In this document: piece after piece, positions 8,192 to 15,846 of the stretch
How the letters are laid out: each line of letters opens with the position of its first letter
Position numbering within the stretch: the stretch's first letter is position 1
Source of the DNA: Archangium gephyra
GTDB taxonomy: Bacteria; Myxococcota; Myxococcia; Myxococcales; Myxococcaceae
DNA: 64,000 nucleotides
Assembly (NCBI RefSeq): GCF_001027285.1
Contig: NZ_CP011509.1
Span: forward strand, 7,216,501 to 7,280,500
Direction: 5' to 3'
The notes under the pieces: generated by a model
The model's database searches: none
Seen by the model: only the letters and a program-made list of their open reading frames with translations
What the model was told of the DNA's origin: nothing
Position numbers and translations under genes: made by a program

Positions 8192-8362
8192 GACTCCTGC
8201 CTTCTTGGAGGGCTGCGGGGTTGCTGAGACGACCGACACTGAGCCCTGGATTCTCAGGATTCAATGAAAAGACGTTCCAGCCGCTCCGCCGTCCCAAAAA
8301 AAGAGCCGCTGCCTCCTCACGGACGAATGTTTTCGAGGGTTTGCGAGGCGCACGAAAGACAA

Positions 8363-8394
8363 CCGCCCCCTGCCGGAGAACCGGAAGGGGGCGG
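8363..8394 (-). terminator. Rho-independent-like hairpin downstream of the 8429 gene
   Basis: CCGCCCCCT pairs with AGGGGGCGG and an inner CCGG/CCGG pair closes an AGAA loop, with one G-A mismatch. On the minus strand this lies directly after the stop of the 8429 gene and is followed by a T-rich stretch (GTTGTCTTT). It is a plausible transcription terminator. Confidence 0.55.
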
Positions 8395-8428
8395 GGAACT
8401 TCAAGTCATGCCGCTGGGGCGGGGACGG

Positions 8429-10048
8429 TCAGTTGACCTGCACCTTGCGGAGGGTGGAGGCGTTGAGGGAGCGGCCGTGGGAGTCGCTCAGGGCCGTGGA
8501 CTGGACCCCCAGGGTGCCCGCCGTGGACCAGGCCTTGGCGCGCGTCGTGGTGGTGCTGGGCGCGGCGCTGTAGGAGGAGAGGGTGCCGTCACCCCAGCTG
8601 AAGCGGGAGGAGACGGTGTCGCCGTACGGCCAGCAGGGACGCATGCGCGAGCTGTAGTTCGTGAAGGTGTTCACCGTGGTGCTGGAGGGGCCGAGCAGCG
8701 TGGGCCGGATGGCGCTGGAGCCGCCGCTGAGCAGATCCCAGAACCGGATGTGGCGGCGCGAGGTGTTCCACAGGTTCCAGTTGTTGGTGGAGCCCAGGAC
8801 CGAGGTGCGCGCGGTGATGTACAGCTGCCAGTCCAGATCGAAGGTGAGCGCGCTGACGGTCTCGTTGATGAAGTCGCCGTTGGCGTCACCGCAGGTGTTG
8901 CCGTAGTAGCCCCAGAAGTCGCCGTACAGGTAGGGGCGCACACCCACCTGCGCATAGGCGATGCTCTCGCTGTAGAGGTAGGCGCGCACGGAGACCTGGG
9001 CCCACAGCGTGGGGTAGATGCGGCCGGACACGCTGGCCGTCACGGGCTGGGGCGTGGGGGCGCTGCCCAGGCTGTAGCTGGCGTAGCCGCTGCAGTTGCT
9101 GCTGTTGCAGGTGTAGTCGAAGCTGCCCGTGGCCGTCTGCTGGCCGTTATAGGCGATGGTGCCGGTGACGGTCGCGTTGATGCTCACGCCCAGCTCGATG
9201 GGCAGGTTGAAGCCGATGTGCACCGGCAGGGGGCCGATCGCGAAGTTGAGCGAGCCCAGGTGCGGCTTGGCGATCTGCTGCTGCCAGTTGAAGGCGTAGC
9301 TGAGCGAACCGTTGATGGACGAGTCGTTGCTCACCGAGGCATTGCCCCAGGCGCGAGCGTGGCCGAACCGGATGGCGTAGGGGATGCACACCCAGAACAC
9401 CTTGCTGCGCTTGACCTTGATGACCACTTCACCCGTGGCGCTGCCCGACATGTTGCCCGTGGTGTAGAACGAGCCGGAGAAGCCGCCCCCGAAGTTCGTC
9501 GAGGTGTTGATGGGGGTGTTGATGCTGAAGCTCTTGCTGCGGCTGTGGATCTGATCCGAGCACGAGCCGAAGGGCCCCATGCCCTGGACCTCGCCTTCAT
9601 CCAGCGGCTCGGAGATCTCCTTGAGGTACGGGGTCAGCTCCCCCTTCTCCTCGGCGATGCGGAGCTCGTCGACGATGCGCTTGTCGATCGAGAACACCTT
9701 GTCCTCCTGCGCCTTGGCCGCCTCGAACGCGAGCTTCAGATCCTCCTGGAGCGCGATGGGCAGCTTCAGCGTCTCGAGGGCCGAGAGGGACGTCAGGGTG
9801 TAGAACTCGCGCGAGTAGGACTCGGGCTTCTCGTCATCCACGAGGATGCCGGTGATGAGCTTGAGCTGATAGCCCTCGCCCTCCTCGAGCACCGTCTCCG
9901 AGTAGATCTTCGGATCCTCACCGGGCTCTTCCTGCTCCTGCGCGAGCGCCTCGGCACCCGTCAGCAGCGACAGGCCCGCGGCCAGACACCAGGCAAGGGA
10001 CTTCCACCCACGGCGCGCGGCCGTGGAGACACGGTAGGAGTGAGTCAT
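8429..10048 (-). CDS. Large exported protein with coiled-coil-like N-terminus and PKD-like C-terminus
   Basis: 539 residues with a signal peptide (SLAWCLAAGLSLLTGAEALA, cleavage near the final AQ). Residues about 50-160 are acidic and helical, including LALEDLKLAFEAAKAQEDKV-type sequence. A long beta-rich, Ser/Gly/Asn-rich domain with many aromatic strands follows (SLSYAFNWQQQ, IAYNGQQTATGSFDYTC). The last 70 residues resemble a PKD/immunoglobulin-like domain: RFSWGDGTLSSYS and then GTLGVQSTALSDSHG, the WDFGDG pattern. Likely a secreted surface protein; the family is not identified. ATG 10048 has AAGGA eight bases upstream; ATG 10057 is an alternative. Upstream lies a set of GTTGC-type repeats. 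Confidence 0.6.
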   Translation of the reverse strand: MTHSYRVSTAARRGWKSLAWCLAAGLSLLTGAEALAQEQEEPGEDPKIYSETVLEEGEGYQLKLITGILVDDEKPESYSREFYTLTSLSALETLKLPIALQEDLKLAFEAAKAQEDKVFSIDKRIVDELRIAEEKGELTPYLKEISEPLDEGEVQGMGPFGSCSDQIHSRSKSFSINTPINTSTNFGGGFSGSFYTTGNMSGSATGEVVIKVKRSKVFWVCIPYAIRFGHARAWGNASVSNDSSINGSLSYAFNWQQQIAKPHLGSLNFAIGPLPVHIGFNLPIELGVSINATVTGTIAYNGQQTATGSFDYTCNSSNCSGYASYSLGSAPTPQPVTASVSGRIYPTLWAQVSVRAYLYSESIAYAQVGVRPYLYGDFWGYYGNTCGDANGDFINETVSALTFDLDWQLYITARTSVLGSTNNWNLWNTSRRHIRFWDLLSGGSSAIRPTLLGPSSTTVNTFTNYSSRMRPCWPYGDTVSSRFSWGDGTLSSYSAAPSTTTTRAKAWSTAGTLGVQSTALSDSHGRSLNASTLRKVQVN

Positions 10049-10185
10049 GGCATCCATCCTTGAAACGAAACAGGAAACCCGGGCCGCTCCAGGAGATGGG
10101 AGCGCGAGGGACAGCGTCCGGCGGGTGGAAATCCATGTCTCATGTCTGGATTTGAATTTCAAGCCTCGCTGACAATCCCTGTTTT

Positions 10186-10238
10186 GTTGCCTCGGGAGCA
10201 ACGCTGCCTCCGAAGCAACACGTTGTCTCGAGAGCAAC
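10186..10238. repeat. Three tandem 17-bp inverted-repeat operator-like sites
   Basis: Three related 17-mers stand at 10186, 10203 and 10222: GTTGCCTCGGGAGCAAC, GCTGCCTCCGAAGCAAC and GTTGTCTCGAGAGCAAC. Each has a dyad GTTGY-N7-GCAAC. They lie in the 304-bp region between the exported-protein gene (minus strand, start 10048) and the Mla permease gene (start 10353). Tandem dyads of one length in a divergent promoter region are typical of binding sites for a dimeric regulator. Nothing else is recognised in this region. Confidence 0.45.
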
Positions 10239-10352
10239 AGCACGTCCCGCATTGCGAGAATATGTGTATTGGATTGGCCGGACCCGCGGGAGGGACCCGC
10301 GGGTACAAAGTTCCCGGGAGGCCGTGCCCGGCTGGTAGCATCGGGGGTGCCA

Positions 10353-11096
10353 ATGAACCCCCTGGCCTTCATCGGAGCCCCGGCCTTGATGCTCGCGCGC
10401 ACGGTGCGGGCGAGCGTGCGCCACGGGCTGTCCTGGCGCGAGTGCCTGCACCAGCTGTACGAGACGGGCTCGCGCAGCATGTGGCTGGTGATGTCGGGGA
10501 TGGGCTTCTTCGGGGCGGTGCTGGTGACGTTCGCGGACAGCCAGGCGCGCAAGGTGACGGGGAACCTGCCGGTGGTGGGCCCGCCCTACTTCGAGCTGCT
10601 GGTGCGCGAGTTCGGCCCGGTGGTGTCGGCGCTGCTGGCGGCGGCACGCGGCGGGGCGAGCCACAGCGCGGAGCTCTCCACCATGAGCGTCAACGAGCAG
10701 GTGGAGGCGCTGGAGATGTCGGCGGGAGATCCGTACGCGGACCTGGTGGCGCCGAGGGTGGTGGCGGGGCTGGTGGGGGTGCCGCTGCTGTGCATCGTGG
10801 GGACGATGGCGGCGACGCTGTCGGCGGTGGCCACGGCGAGCTGGGCCTTCGGGGTGGACGGAACGGCCTTCATGGACGCGCGCTTCGTGGACGGGTGGGA
10901 CGTGCTGGCGGGGCTGACGAAGGGGGCGGGCTGCGGCCTCTACATTCCCCTGGCGGCGGCGGTGGCAGGCCTGTCCGCGCGTGGAGGCGCCGAGGCGGTG
11001 GGCGAGGCCACCACGCGCGGGGTGGTGGCGGCGTGCTTCGGCTGCCTGCTGATCGCCTTCGTGGTGGCGCTCGGCTTCCAGGCGCTGGGGGTGTGA
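10353..11096 (+). CDS. MlaE-family lipid ABC transporter permease (second copy)
   Basis: 247-residue inner-membrane permease. It has the family core: EFGP (86-89), a run of small residues ALLAAARGGASHSAELSTM (about 93-111), then NEQVEAL and the GDPYADLVAPRVV segment. It should form the translocation pore with the ATPase that follows and the MCE protein beyond it. The ATG at 10353 has a GGGGGTG motif just before it. Sequence similarity to the permease at 228 is clear in the motifs but the two are diverged paralogues. It starts the operon permease-ATPase-MCE at 10353-12834 with only 6 bases between the first two genes. Confidence 0.9.
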   Translation: MNPLAFIGAPALMLARTVRASVRHGLSWRECLHQLYETGSRSMWLVMSGMGFFGAVLVTFADSQARKVTGNLPVVGPPYFELLVREFGPVVSALLAAARGGASHSAELSTMSVNEQVEALEMSAGDPYADLVAPRVVAGLVGVPLLCIVGTMAATLSAVATASWAFGVDGTAFMDARFVDGWDVLAGLTKGAGCGLYIPLAAAVAGLSARGGAEAVGEATTRGVVAACFGCLLIAFVVALGFQALGV

Positions 11097-11102
11097 GCGG
11101 GA

Positions 11103-11825
11103 ATGCTGCGCTTCTCCGACGTGGGGGTGACGTTCGAGTCCGGCCGGCGGGTGCTGACGGGGCTGAGCGCGGAGCTGTCCACACGGGAGCTGACCTTCGT
11201 GGCCGGCGCGAGCGGCGCGGGCAAGAGCGTGCTGTGCCGGCTGGCGGTGGGGCTGCTGAAGCCGGAGTCGGGCCAGGTGGAGCTCCTCGGCGAGCGGGTG
11301 GACGCGATGCCCGAGCGGGCCCTGCGGACCCTGCGCCAGCGGGCGCCGTACCTGGTGCAGGGCCCGGCGCTGCTGGACTGGCGGACGCTGCGGGAGAACG
11401 TGGCCCTGGCGGCCCCGGGCCTCTCGCCGGAGGCGGTGCACGAGGCGCTGGCCCAGGTGGGGCTGGAAGCGGCGGCGGATCGGCTGCCCACGGAGCTGGG
11501 GCCCGGGGCGAAGAAGCGGGCGGCCATCGCCCGGGCGCTGGCGCTGCGTCCGGAGTACCTGCTGCTGGACGAGCCCACCACGGGGCTGGACCGGAGGGCG
11601 GCGGCGCAGGTGGAAGAGGTGCTCGCCTCGGTGAAGGCCCGGGGGCTGGGCGCGCTGGTGGTGTCCCATGATTACCGGCTGCTGCGGACGCTGGCGGACC
11701 GGGTGCTGGTGGTGGGAGGGGGACGGTGCGCCTTCCTGGGCACACCGGAGGCGTTCCTGGCATCCTCGGAGCCGGAGCTACGGGCCCTGACGGCGCCCTT
11801 CCTGGAGAGCGCATCGGATGGATGA
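11103..11825 (+). CDS. MlaF-like ABC transporter ATPase, atypical signature motif
   Basis: 240 residues. Walker A GASGAGKS (35-42), Q-loop around Gln86, Walker B LLLDEP (153-158), D-loop GLDRR, and switch histidine in VVSHD (His189) are all in place. The signature C-motif, normally LSGGQ or LSGGM in MlaF, reads LGPGA (132-136), so the first serine is changed and the loop Gly pair is broken. It is encoded between the permease and MCE genes and overlaps the MCE gene by 8 bases, so it should energise this Mla-like complex. Whether the changed signature reduces ATP hydrolysis is unknown. Confidence 0.88.
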   Translation: MLRFSDVGVTFESGRRVLTGLSAELSTRELTFVAGASGAGKSVLCRLAVGLLKPESGQVELLGERVDAMPERALRTLRQRAPYLVQGPALLDWRTLRENVALAAPGLSPEAVHEALAQVGLEAAADRLPTELGPGAKKRAAIARALALRPEYLLLDEPTTGLDRRAAAQVEEVLASVKARGLGALVVSHDYRLLRTLADRVLVVGGGRCAFLGTPEAFLASSEPELRALTAPFLESASDG

Positions 11826-12834
11826 GCGTCGCTTGGAGATGAAGGTGGGCGCGCTGGTGCTGGCGGCGCTGGTGGGCGTGCTCGGGCTGCTGTGGCTGAT
11901 GGGCGAGCTGACACTGGGCCGCGACACGGTGCTCTCGGTGGACTTCAGCCACACGGGCAACGTGGTGAAGGGCGCGCCGGTGAAGCTGGGCGGTGTGGTG
12001 GTGGGCCGGGTGGAGGAGATCCACCTGGAGCCGGACCGGAGGGACGCACAGGGCCGGGCGTTGCCGGTGCGGATGGGGCTCTCGGTGAAGCCCGAGGCGA
12101 TGGTGGCCCTGCGAGAGGACACGCGAGTGACGGTGGCCACGGTGGGGCCGCTGGGTGAGCCGTACCTGGAGCTGAACCCGGGCTCCGCGTCCTCCCCTCC
12201 CCTGCCCGCCTCCGGTGGCTCGCTGCGGGGCACGGACGCGCCGCGGTTGGATCTGGTGGCCCAGCAGCTCTCGGCCTTCCTGGACGTGGCGAGCGGCGCG
12301 CTCGCGGAGGATCCGGAGGGAATGCGCAACCTGGCCACCAACCTGTCCCGGCTGACGGGCACGTTGGCCGGTGTGTTGAGCGACAACCGGAGCGATCTGA
12401 AGACGCTGACGGGCGATCTGACCGCGGCGGCGAAGGACCTGCGGATGCTGGCCAAGGTTGCTCGGGAGGCCATGCAGCCCGGAGGCACGGGGGCCCGGCT
12501 GCTGGGCGACGCGGCGGAGACGGCGGCGCTGATGAAGCGGGAGCTGCCCGGCCTCTCCGGCTCGGCGGCGAAGACACTCAACGGGCTGTCGATGGTGACG
12601 GGCGGGCTCGACGCGAAGGATGGCGAGCGGCTCAAGGTGGCCCTGGAGCGCTACACGGCGGCGGGCGAGAAGCTCGATCAGATGGCCGCGAAGGCGGACC
12701 GGCTGCTCGCGCGCATCGAGGCCGGCGAGGGCACGGTGGGTGCCCTGCAGAAGGACAAGCAGGTGTACGACGACTTGAAGACCCTGCTGTCCGATCTGCG
12801 CAAGCACCCGTGGAAGATGCTCTGGAAGGAGTGA
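11818..12834 (+). CDS. MCE/MlaD-family lipid-transport protein
   Basis: 338 residues. One N-terminal membrane anchor (about residues 9-30, GALVLAALVGVLGLLWLMG). The MCE domain follows with its hallmark VVKGAPVKLGGVVVGRV. The rest is helical with coiled-coil-like periodicity (LAEDPEGMRNLATNLSRL, and later KVALERYTAAGEKLDQMA). MlaD-type proteins form a hexameric ring in the periplasm that passes phospholipids between the outer membrane and the MlaEF complex. The longer C-terminal tail compared with E. coli MlaD (183 residues) suggests a tunnel-forming or MlaA-contacting extension as in other MCE proteins. A 49-bp segment of this gene (12616-12664) recurs near 14.7 kb. Confidence 0.88.
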   Translation: MDERRLEMKVGALVLAALVGVLGLLWLMGELTLGRDTVLSVDFSHTGNVVKGAPVKLGGVVVGRVEEIHLEPDRRDAQGRALPVRMGLSVKPEAMVALREDTRVTVATVGPLGEPYLELNPGSASSPPLPASGGSLRGTDAPRLDLVAQQLSAFLDVASGALAEDPEGMRNLATNLSRLTGTLAGVLSDNRSDLKTLTGDLTAAAKDLRMLAKVAREAMQPGGTGARLLGDAAETAALMKRELPGLSGSAAKTLNGLSMVTGGLDAKDGERLKVALERYTAAGEKLDQMAAKADRLLARIEAGEGTVGALQKDKQVYDDLKTLLSDLRKHPWKMLWKE

Positions 12835-12871
12835 CGCGCCCCAAAGCCCGAGCGCTCGCAGGGCCTCGGCC

Positions 12872-13621
12872 TCAAGGGGATGCGCGTCCGCCGATCTCCG
12901 GGAAGCGCTCGTAGGCCCGCTTCAGCGCGTCCAGATGCGCGGGGTTGTCCAAGTCGAGCGGCGCATCCGTGATCGGCACAACCCACCCACCCGTCGCGGT
13001 ACGCCGTGAGCGCGAGAGCAGCTCCGCGTCGCGGGCTACGTCCGGAAAACCGATGGCTCGTGCGGCAGCAGCCGACCAGTAATTCAGCCAACCCATGCGA
13101 TGCGGAATCTCAGGAGAGCGGATCTTGTCTGGGAGCTTGAGCGCTGGCAATCCCCGCGGCGGGGAAGGCGGGCCGGCCAATGTAGGCGCTGTCTGCTCGG
13201 CAATGTCTACCGCCGCGAGGAAAGGCGTCAGATGCCCCCACCAAGCGCGCGCGCCCTCCGCTACTGCCTCCAATACATCCACTGCCGCCGAGGTCGCCAC
13301 ATTGGGCGGCAGCCTCGCGAAGACTTCAAACTGTGGCTGATCGCAGGGGCCTCCCGGGTTTTCCAGACCGGTAAGCGTCACGAGGTTGTCGTCATCGTCG
13401 TTGCAGAGGAATGGAAACCCGCCGTCTGTCTTGTCTCTCGTGATCCACTCATCACGGTTGGACACTGCAATGAGGTCTTCTTTTTCAGAAGCTGTCCACT
13501 CCAGCCGCAGGCCGGGAAGTGCACGCTCCATTCCGTGAACGACACAGAGCGGGCGCCCATCGTCGCCTACGAGCGCGGGGGCATAGACAATGAGGCGGAA
13601 GTAATCTTGGTGGGTCGGCAT
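12872..13621 (-). CDS. Putative immunity protein for the adjacent toxin (Imm52/DUF5953-like)
   Basis: 249 residues, cytoplasmic-looking, acidic. The C-terminal part has a run I would match to the Imm52-type immunity family: GWLNYWSAAAARAIGFP, then an Arg-Arg, a GGWVVPIT strand, PLDLDNPAHLDAL and a closing FPEIGGR. The family name is from memory; I also recall DUF5953 for this protein type. It lies 1 base after the stop of the toxin-like gene at 13623 and on the same strand, so the two are cotranscribed and probably coupled. It ends 37 bases from mlaD, on the opposite strand. Base composition is lower in GC than the neighbours, as is common for acquired genes. Confidence 0.6.
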   Translation of the reverse strand: MPTHQDYFRLIVYAPALVGDDGRPLCVVHGMERALPGLRLEWTASEKEDLIAVSNRDEWITRDKTDGGFPFLCNDDDDNLVTLTGLENPGGPCDQPQFEVFARLPPNVATSAAVDVLEAVAEGARAWWGHLTPFLAAVDIAEQTAPTLAGPPSPPRGLPALKLPDKIRSPEIPHRMGWLNYWSAAAARAIGFPDVARDAELLSRSRRTATGGWVVPITDAPLDLDNPAHLDALKRAYERFPEIGGRASP

Positions 13622-13622
13622 T

Positions 13623-14627
13623 TCAACACCAATCCATGAGAACGACCGTGAGGGAGGGTTCTGCCGCGCGCAGAGCGGTCAGATGTACTTTGCTACGCAC
13701 GCCGACGGAAAAGTTATATCCGCACGCTTCGGCGAGCTTTTTCTCGCGCCTTATCTCCGGCAGCTTTACTTTGATAAAGAACTCCTGGGATCGCGAACCG
13801 TGCTTGTCAAAATCATCCGTCTTGACGTCCCACAACGTGCGTGTGGCCATTTGCAGCGCATCGAAGTTCTTCCCATTCACGAGCACATCCCAGCCGGGGA
13901 AGCTGTTGTTCGGAACTTTGTCGGCGCATTTGTTGTGCGGGTCATTACCGCCCAGGTGTGGCACCGGGATGGGCTTGCATTTCGGGTCATCTTCCTGCGT
14001 GAGGGCGGACACAAGCTGGTTCTGCGGCGAGGGCTCCTGGGCCGGTGCTTTCGCCCGAGGAGGCTGGGCCTCAAGCTCCGCCATGAGCTGCCGCGAAGAC
14101 TCCGAGACGTCCCGCAGCCGTGCCTCGAACTCCAGTTGAGCGTCACCCCAGGGCGGGCAGCTGTCAGACTCAGGGCCAGCCGTGCTGGAGGGCCAGAGCA
14201 GGACGAGGGCCACGAGCACCGGGCCCACCCGGGAGAGTGCTCCAGCGACCGTGCTTACGCGTCCAGCCTGGGCGAGACCCTCCGCCCCCCTCACCACCTC
14301 GGTGGCCTGCCCGCTCGTTTTCGCGGCTCTGGAGAAGCGCTCGAAGGCCCGTTCCGCTGAGGTGAGCTTGCGATCCAACGATTCCCAGTGACGCGGCTCC
14401 AAGTCATTGCGCGCCCGAGAGAGCAGCGCCCTGGCCTGGTCCAGGTCCGCCTTTCCAATCCGCGATCGTTGCTGCACCGGGTCCATCGGCGCGGACACGA
14501 GCCGGATGCTCGGACCCGAGGGAGGAGTCGGAACGAAGGCGTGGGGCCTTGGCATCGACGGCGGGGCGGGCGTACTCGCGCAGGCGGAGAGAAAGAGCAG
14601 CAGTGAGAAGCAAGCGCGCAGACGCAT
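13623..14627 (-). CDS. Lipoprotein with putative PD-(D/E)XK nuclease toxin domain
   Basis: 334 residues. N-terminus: lipoprotein signal LLLFLSAC with lipid-accepting Cys16. Residues 124-146 are hydrophobic (VSTVAGALSRVGPVLVALVLLWP). A Lys/Pro/Gln linker follows, with a C-terminal domain from about 215. That domain has NGKNFDALQ and LWDVKTD: Asp256, Asp267-Val-Lys269 fit the D-(D/E)-X-K signature of restriction-endonuclease-fold toxins (Tox-REase types). The C-domain also has 4 cysteines. The gene is immediately followed by a putative immunity gene. The 3' half, e.g. 13680-13950, has clearly lower GC than the surrounding genes. I recall DUF6310 for this architecture in myxobacteria; that is unverified. 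Function as an antibacterial nuclease is inferred. Confidence 0.55.
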   Translation of the reverse strand: MRLRACFSLLLFLSACASTPAPPSMPRPHAFVPTPPSGPSIRLVSAPMDPVQQRSRIGKADLDQARALLSRARNDLEPRHWESLDRKLTSAERAFERFSRAAKTSGQATEVVRGAEGLAQAGRVSTVAGALSRVGPVLVALVLLWPSSTAGPESDSCPPWGDAQLEFEARLRDVSESSRQLMAELEAQPPRAKAPAQEPSPQNQLVSALTQEDDPKCKPIPVPHLGGNDPHNKCADKVPNNSFPGWDVLVNGKNFDALQMATRTLWDVKTDDFDKHGSRSQEFFIKVKLPEIRREKKLAEACGYNFSVGVRSKVHLTALRAAEPSLTVVLMDWC

Positions 14628-14691
14628 TGGGACGTCCTTTCAAGCAAGCGGGACACCGCGCAGACGCCCTCCACTCCTCCTGCCACGACCC

Positions 14692-14740
14692 AAGGATGGC
14701 GAGCGGCTCAAGATGGCCCTGGAACGCTACACGGCTGCGG
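14692..14740 (+). pseudogene. 49-bp relic of the mlaD gene
   Basis: This stretch aligns without gaps to 12616-12664 inside the mlaD gene, with 46 of 49 bases identical. In the mlaD frame two of the three differences are synonymous (GAG/GAA, GCG/GCT) and one changes Val to Met. The pattern fits a fragment of a related strain's mlaD, not a random copy. It lies just upstream of the toxin-like gene and beside the repeat at 14744. It is too short to encode anything. Confidence 0.75.
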
Positions 14741-14743
14741 TAG

Positions 14744-14777
14744 ACCCTCACCCCGGCCCTCTCCCAGAGGGAGAGGG
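14744..14777 (+). repeat. Dispersed palindromic repeat, third copy
   Basis: ACCCTCACCCCGGCCC followed by a CTCTCCC/GGGAGAG dyad. It is a variant of the repeat at 20273 and 20824. It begins 3 bases after the mlaD relic. Such REP-like elements occur between genes and can act as terminators or as targets for rearrangement; which applies here is not known. Confidence 0.6.
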
Positions 14778-14788
14778 AGCGCCCACGC

Positions 14789-15841
14789 TCACTCCTGGTT
14801 GCGTGACGTCTGCGTGGCCTTGCTCGTCGAGTACTGGGTGAGGATCTGGTTCATGTCCATCGTCTGCAGCGTGGCCCCACTGCGCCCGCCGCTGGGCATG
14901 AAGATGATCTGCTTGCCCATCAGCGCCTCGGCGATGCGCATCTTCACCATCGTCCGGCCGCCCGCGCCCGCCATCGCCTCGTTCTCCTTGGCGATACCCT
15001 TCGACTTCGCCTCGGCCTCCTTGAGGATCGCCGTCGCCTCGTTGGTGGCCCGCACCAACTCCGCGTCCGCCCCCAGCTTCGTCTGCTCCAGCTCACCCTG
15101 CGCCTGGGCGATCTTCTGCGACACCGTGCCCTTGGCCGACTCCAGGTTGCGCTTGGCCTCCTCCGCCGCCGCCTGCGCCTCCGAGCGCAGCTTCTCCGCC
15201 GTCTGCTCGGCCAGCTTCTTCTCCCGAATCACCTTCTCGTATTCGGGGTTGAAGCGGTGCTCCTGCAGAATCACCTGCTCCACGATGACGCCCTCGGGCA
15301 GCAGCGCGTCCTCCAGCAGCTTGCGCGCGGTCTCCGCCGCCGCGAAGCGCTTGTCCGCCGTGTAGAAGTCCTCCGAGCGCAGCACGTTCAACGCGTCGCG
15401 CACCAGCGCCCGCGTCGCCGGCCGCACCAGCCGGTTCTCCACGTCCAGCGTCGTGCGCCCCACCTTCTGCATCAGGTGCGGCGCCTTCGCGGGATCGATG
15501 CGCCAGGCCACCGTCACGTCCACCGCGATGTCGTTGCCGTCCACCGTCTTGAACTCGATGTCGTCCGTGCGGCCCTTCTCCCCCTCGACCTTCGCGCTCA
15601 TCCGCAGGTTCTGCAGCTTCGTCTCGAAGGTGTCCCAGTCCGTGGAGAACGGCGGGAAGAAGAAGTAGGTGGCGCCCGGTGCGTACGTCTCCGGCTGCAC
15701 GCCCCGCGAGCCCATCACCGTGAACTTCCGCGTGAGCACGCCCACCTCGTTGGCCTCCGTCGAGTGGCACGCGCACCCCTGCACCACCGGCAGCGCCAGC
15801 AGCACGAACAACCCCAGCATCCGCAAGTCCATGCGCTTCAT
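14789..15841 (-). CDS. SPFH/band-7 lipoprotein-like protein
   Basis: 350 residues. N-terminal hydrophobic signal ending in VVQGCAC, a plausible lipobox. Band-7 domain from about 30 to 215 (GVLTRKFTVMG, FKTVDGNDIAVDVTVAWRID, LLEDALLPEGVIVEQVILQEH), followed by a long charged helical/coiled-coil stretch with IREKKLAEQTAEKLRSEAQ-type repeats and a C-terminal region rich in Ala/Lys. SPFH proteins oligomerise as membrane microdomain scaffolds and modulators of proteases. The GTG at 15850 overlaps the stop of the upstream SPFH gene; I prefer ATG 15841. Second gene of a three-gene operon reading leftwards. Confidence 0.85.
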   Translation of the reverse strand: MKRMDLRMLGLFVLLALPVVQGCACHSTEANEVGVLTRKFTVMGSRGVQPETYAPGATYFFFPPFSTDWDTFETKLQNLRMSAKVEGEKGRTDDIEFKTVDGNDIAVDVTVAWRIDPAKAPHLMQKVGRTTLDVENRLVRPATRALVRDALNVLRSEDFYTADKRFAAAETARKLLEDALLPEGVIVEQVILQEHRFNPEYEKVIREKKLAEQTAEKLRSEAQAAAEEAKRNLESAKGTVSQKIAQAQGELEQTKLGADAELVRATNEATAILKEAEAKSKGIAKENEAMAGAGGRTMVKMRIAEALMGKQIIFMPSGGRSGATLQTMDMNQILTQYSTSKATQTSRNQE

Positions 15842-15846
15842 GGCTC

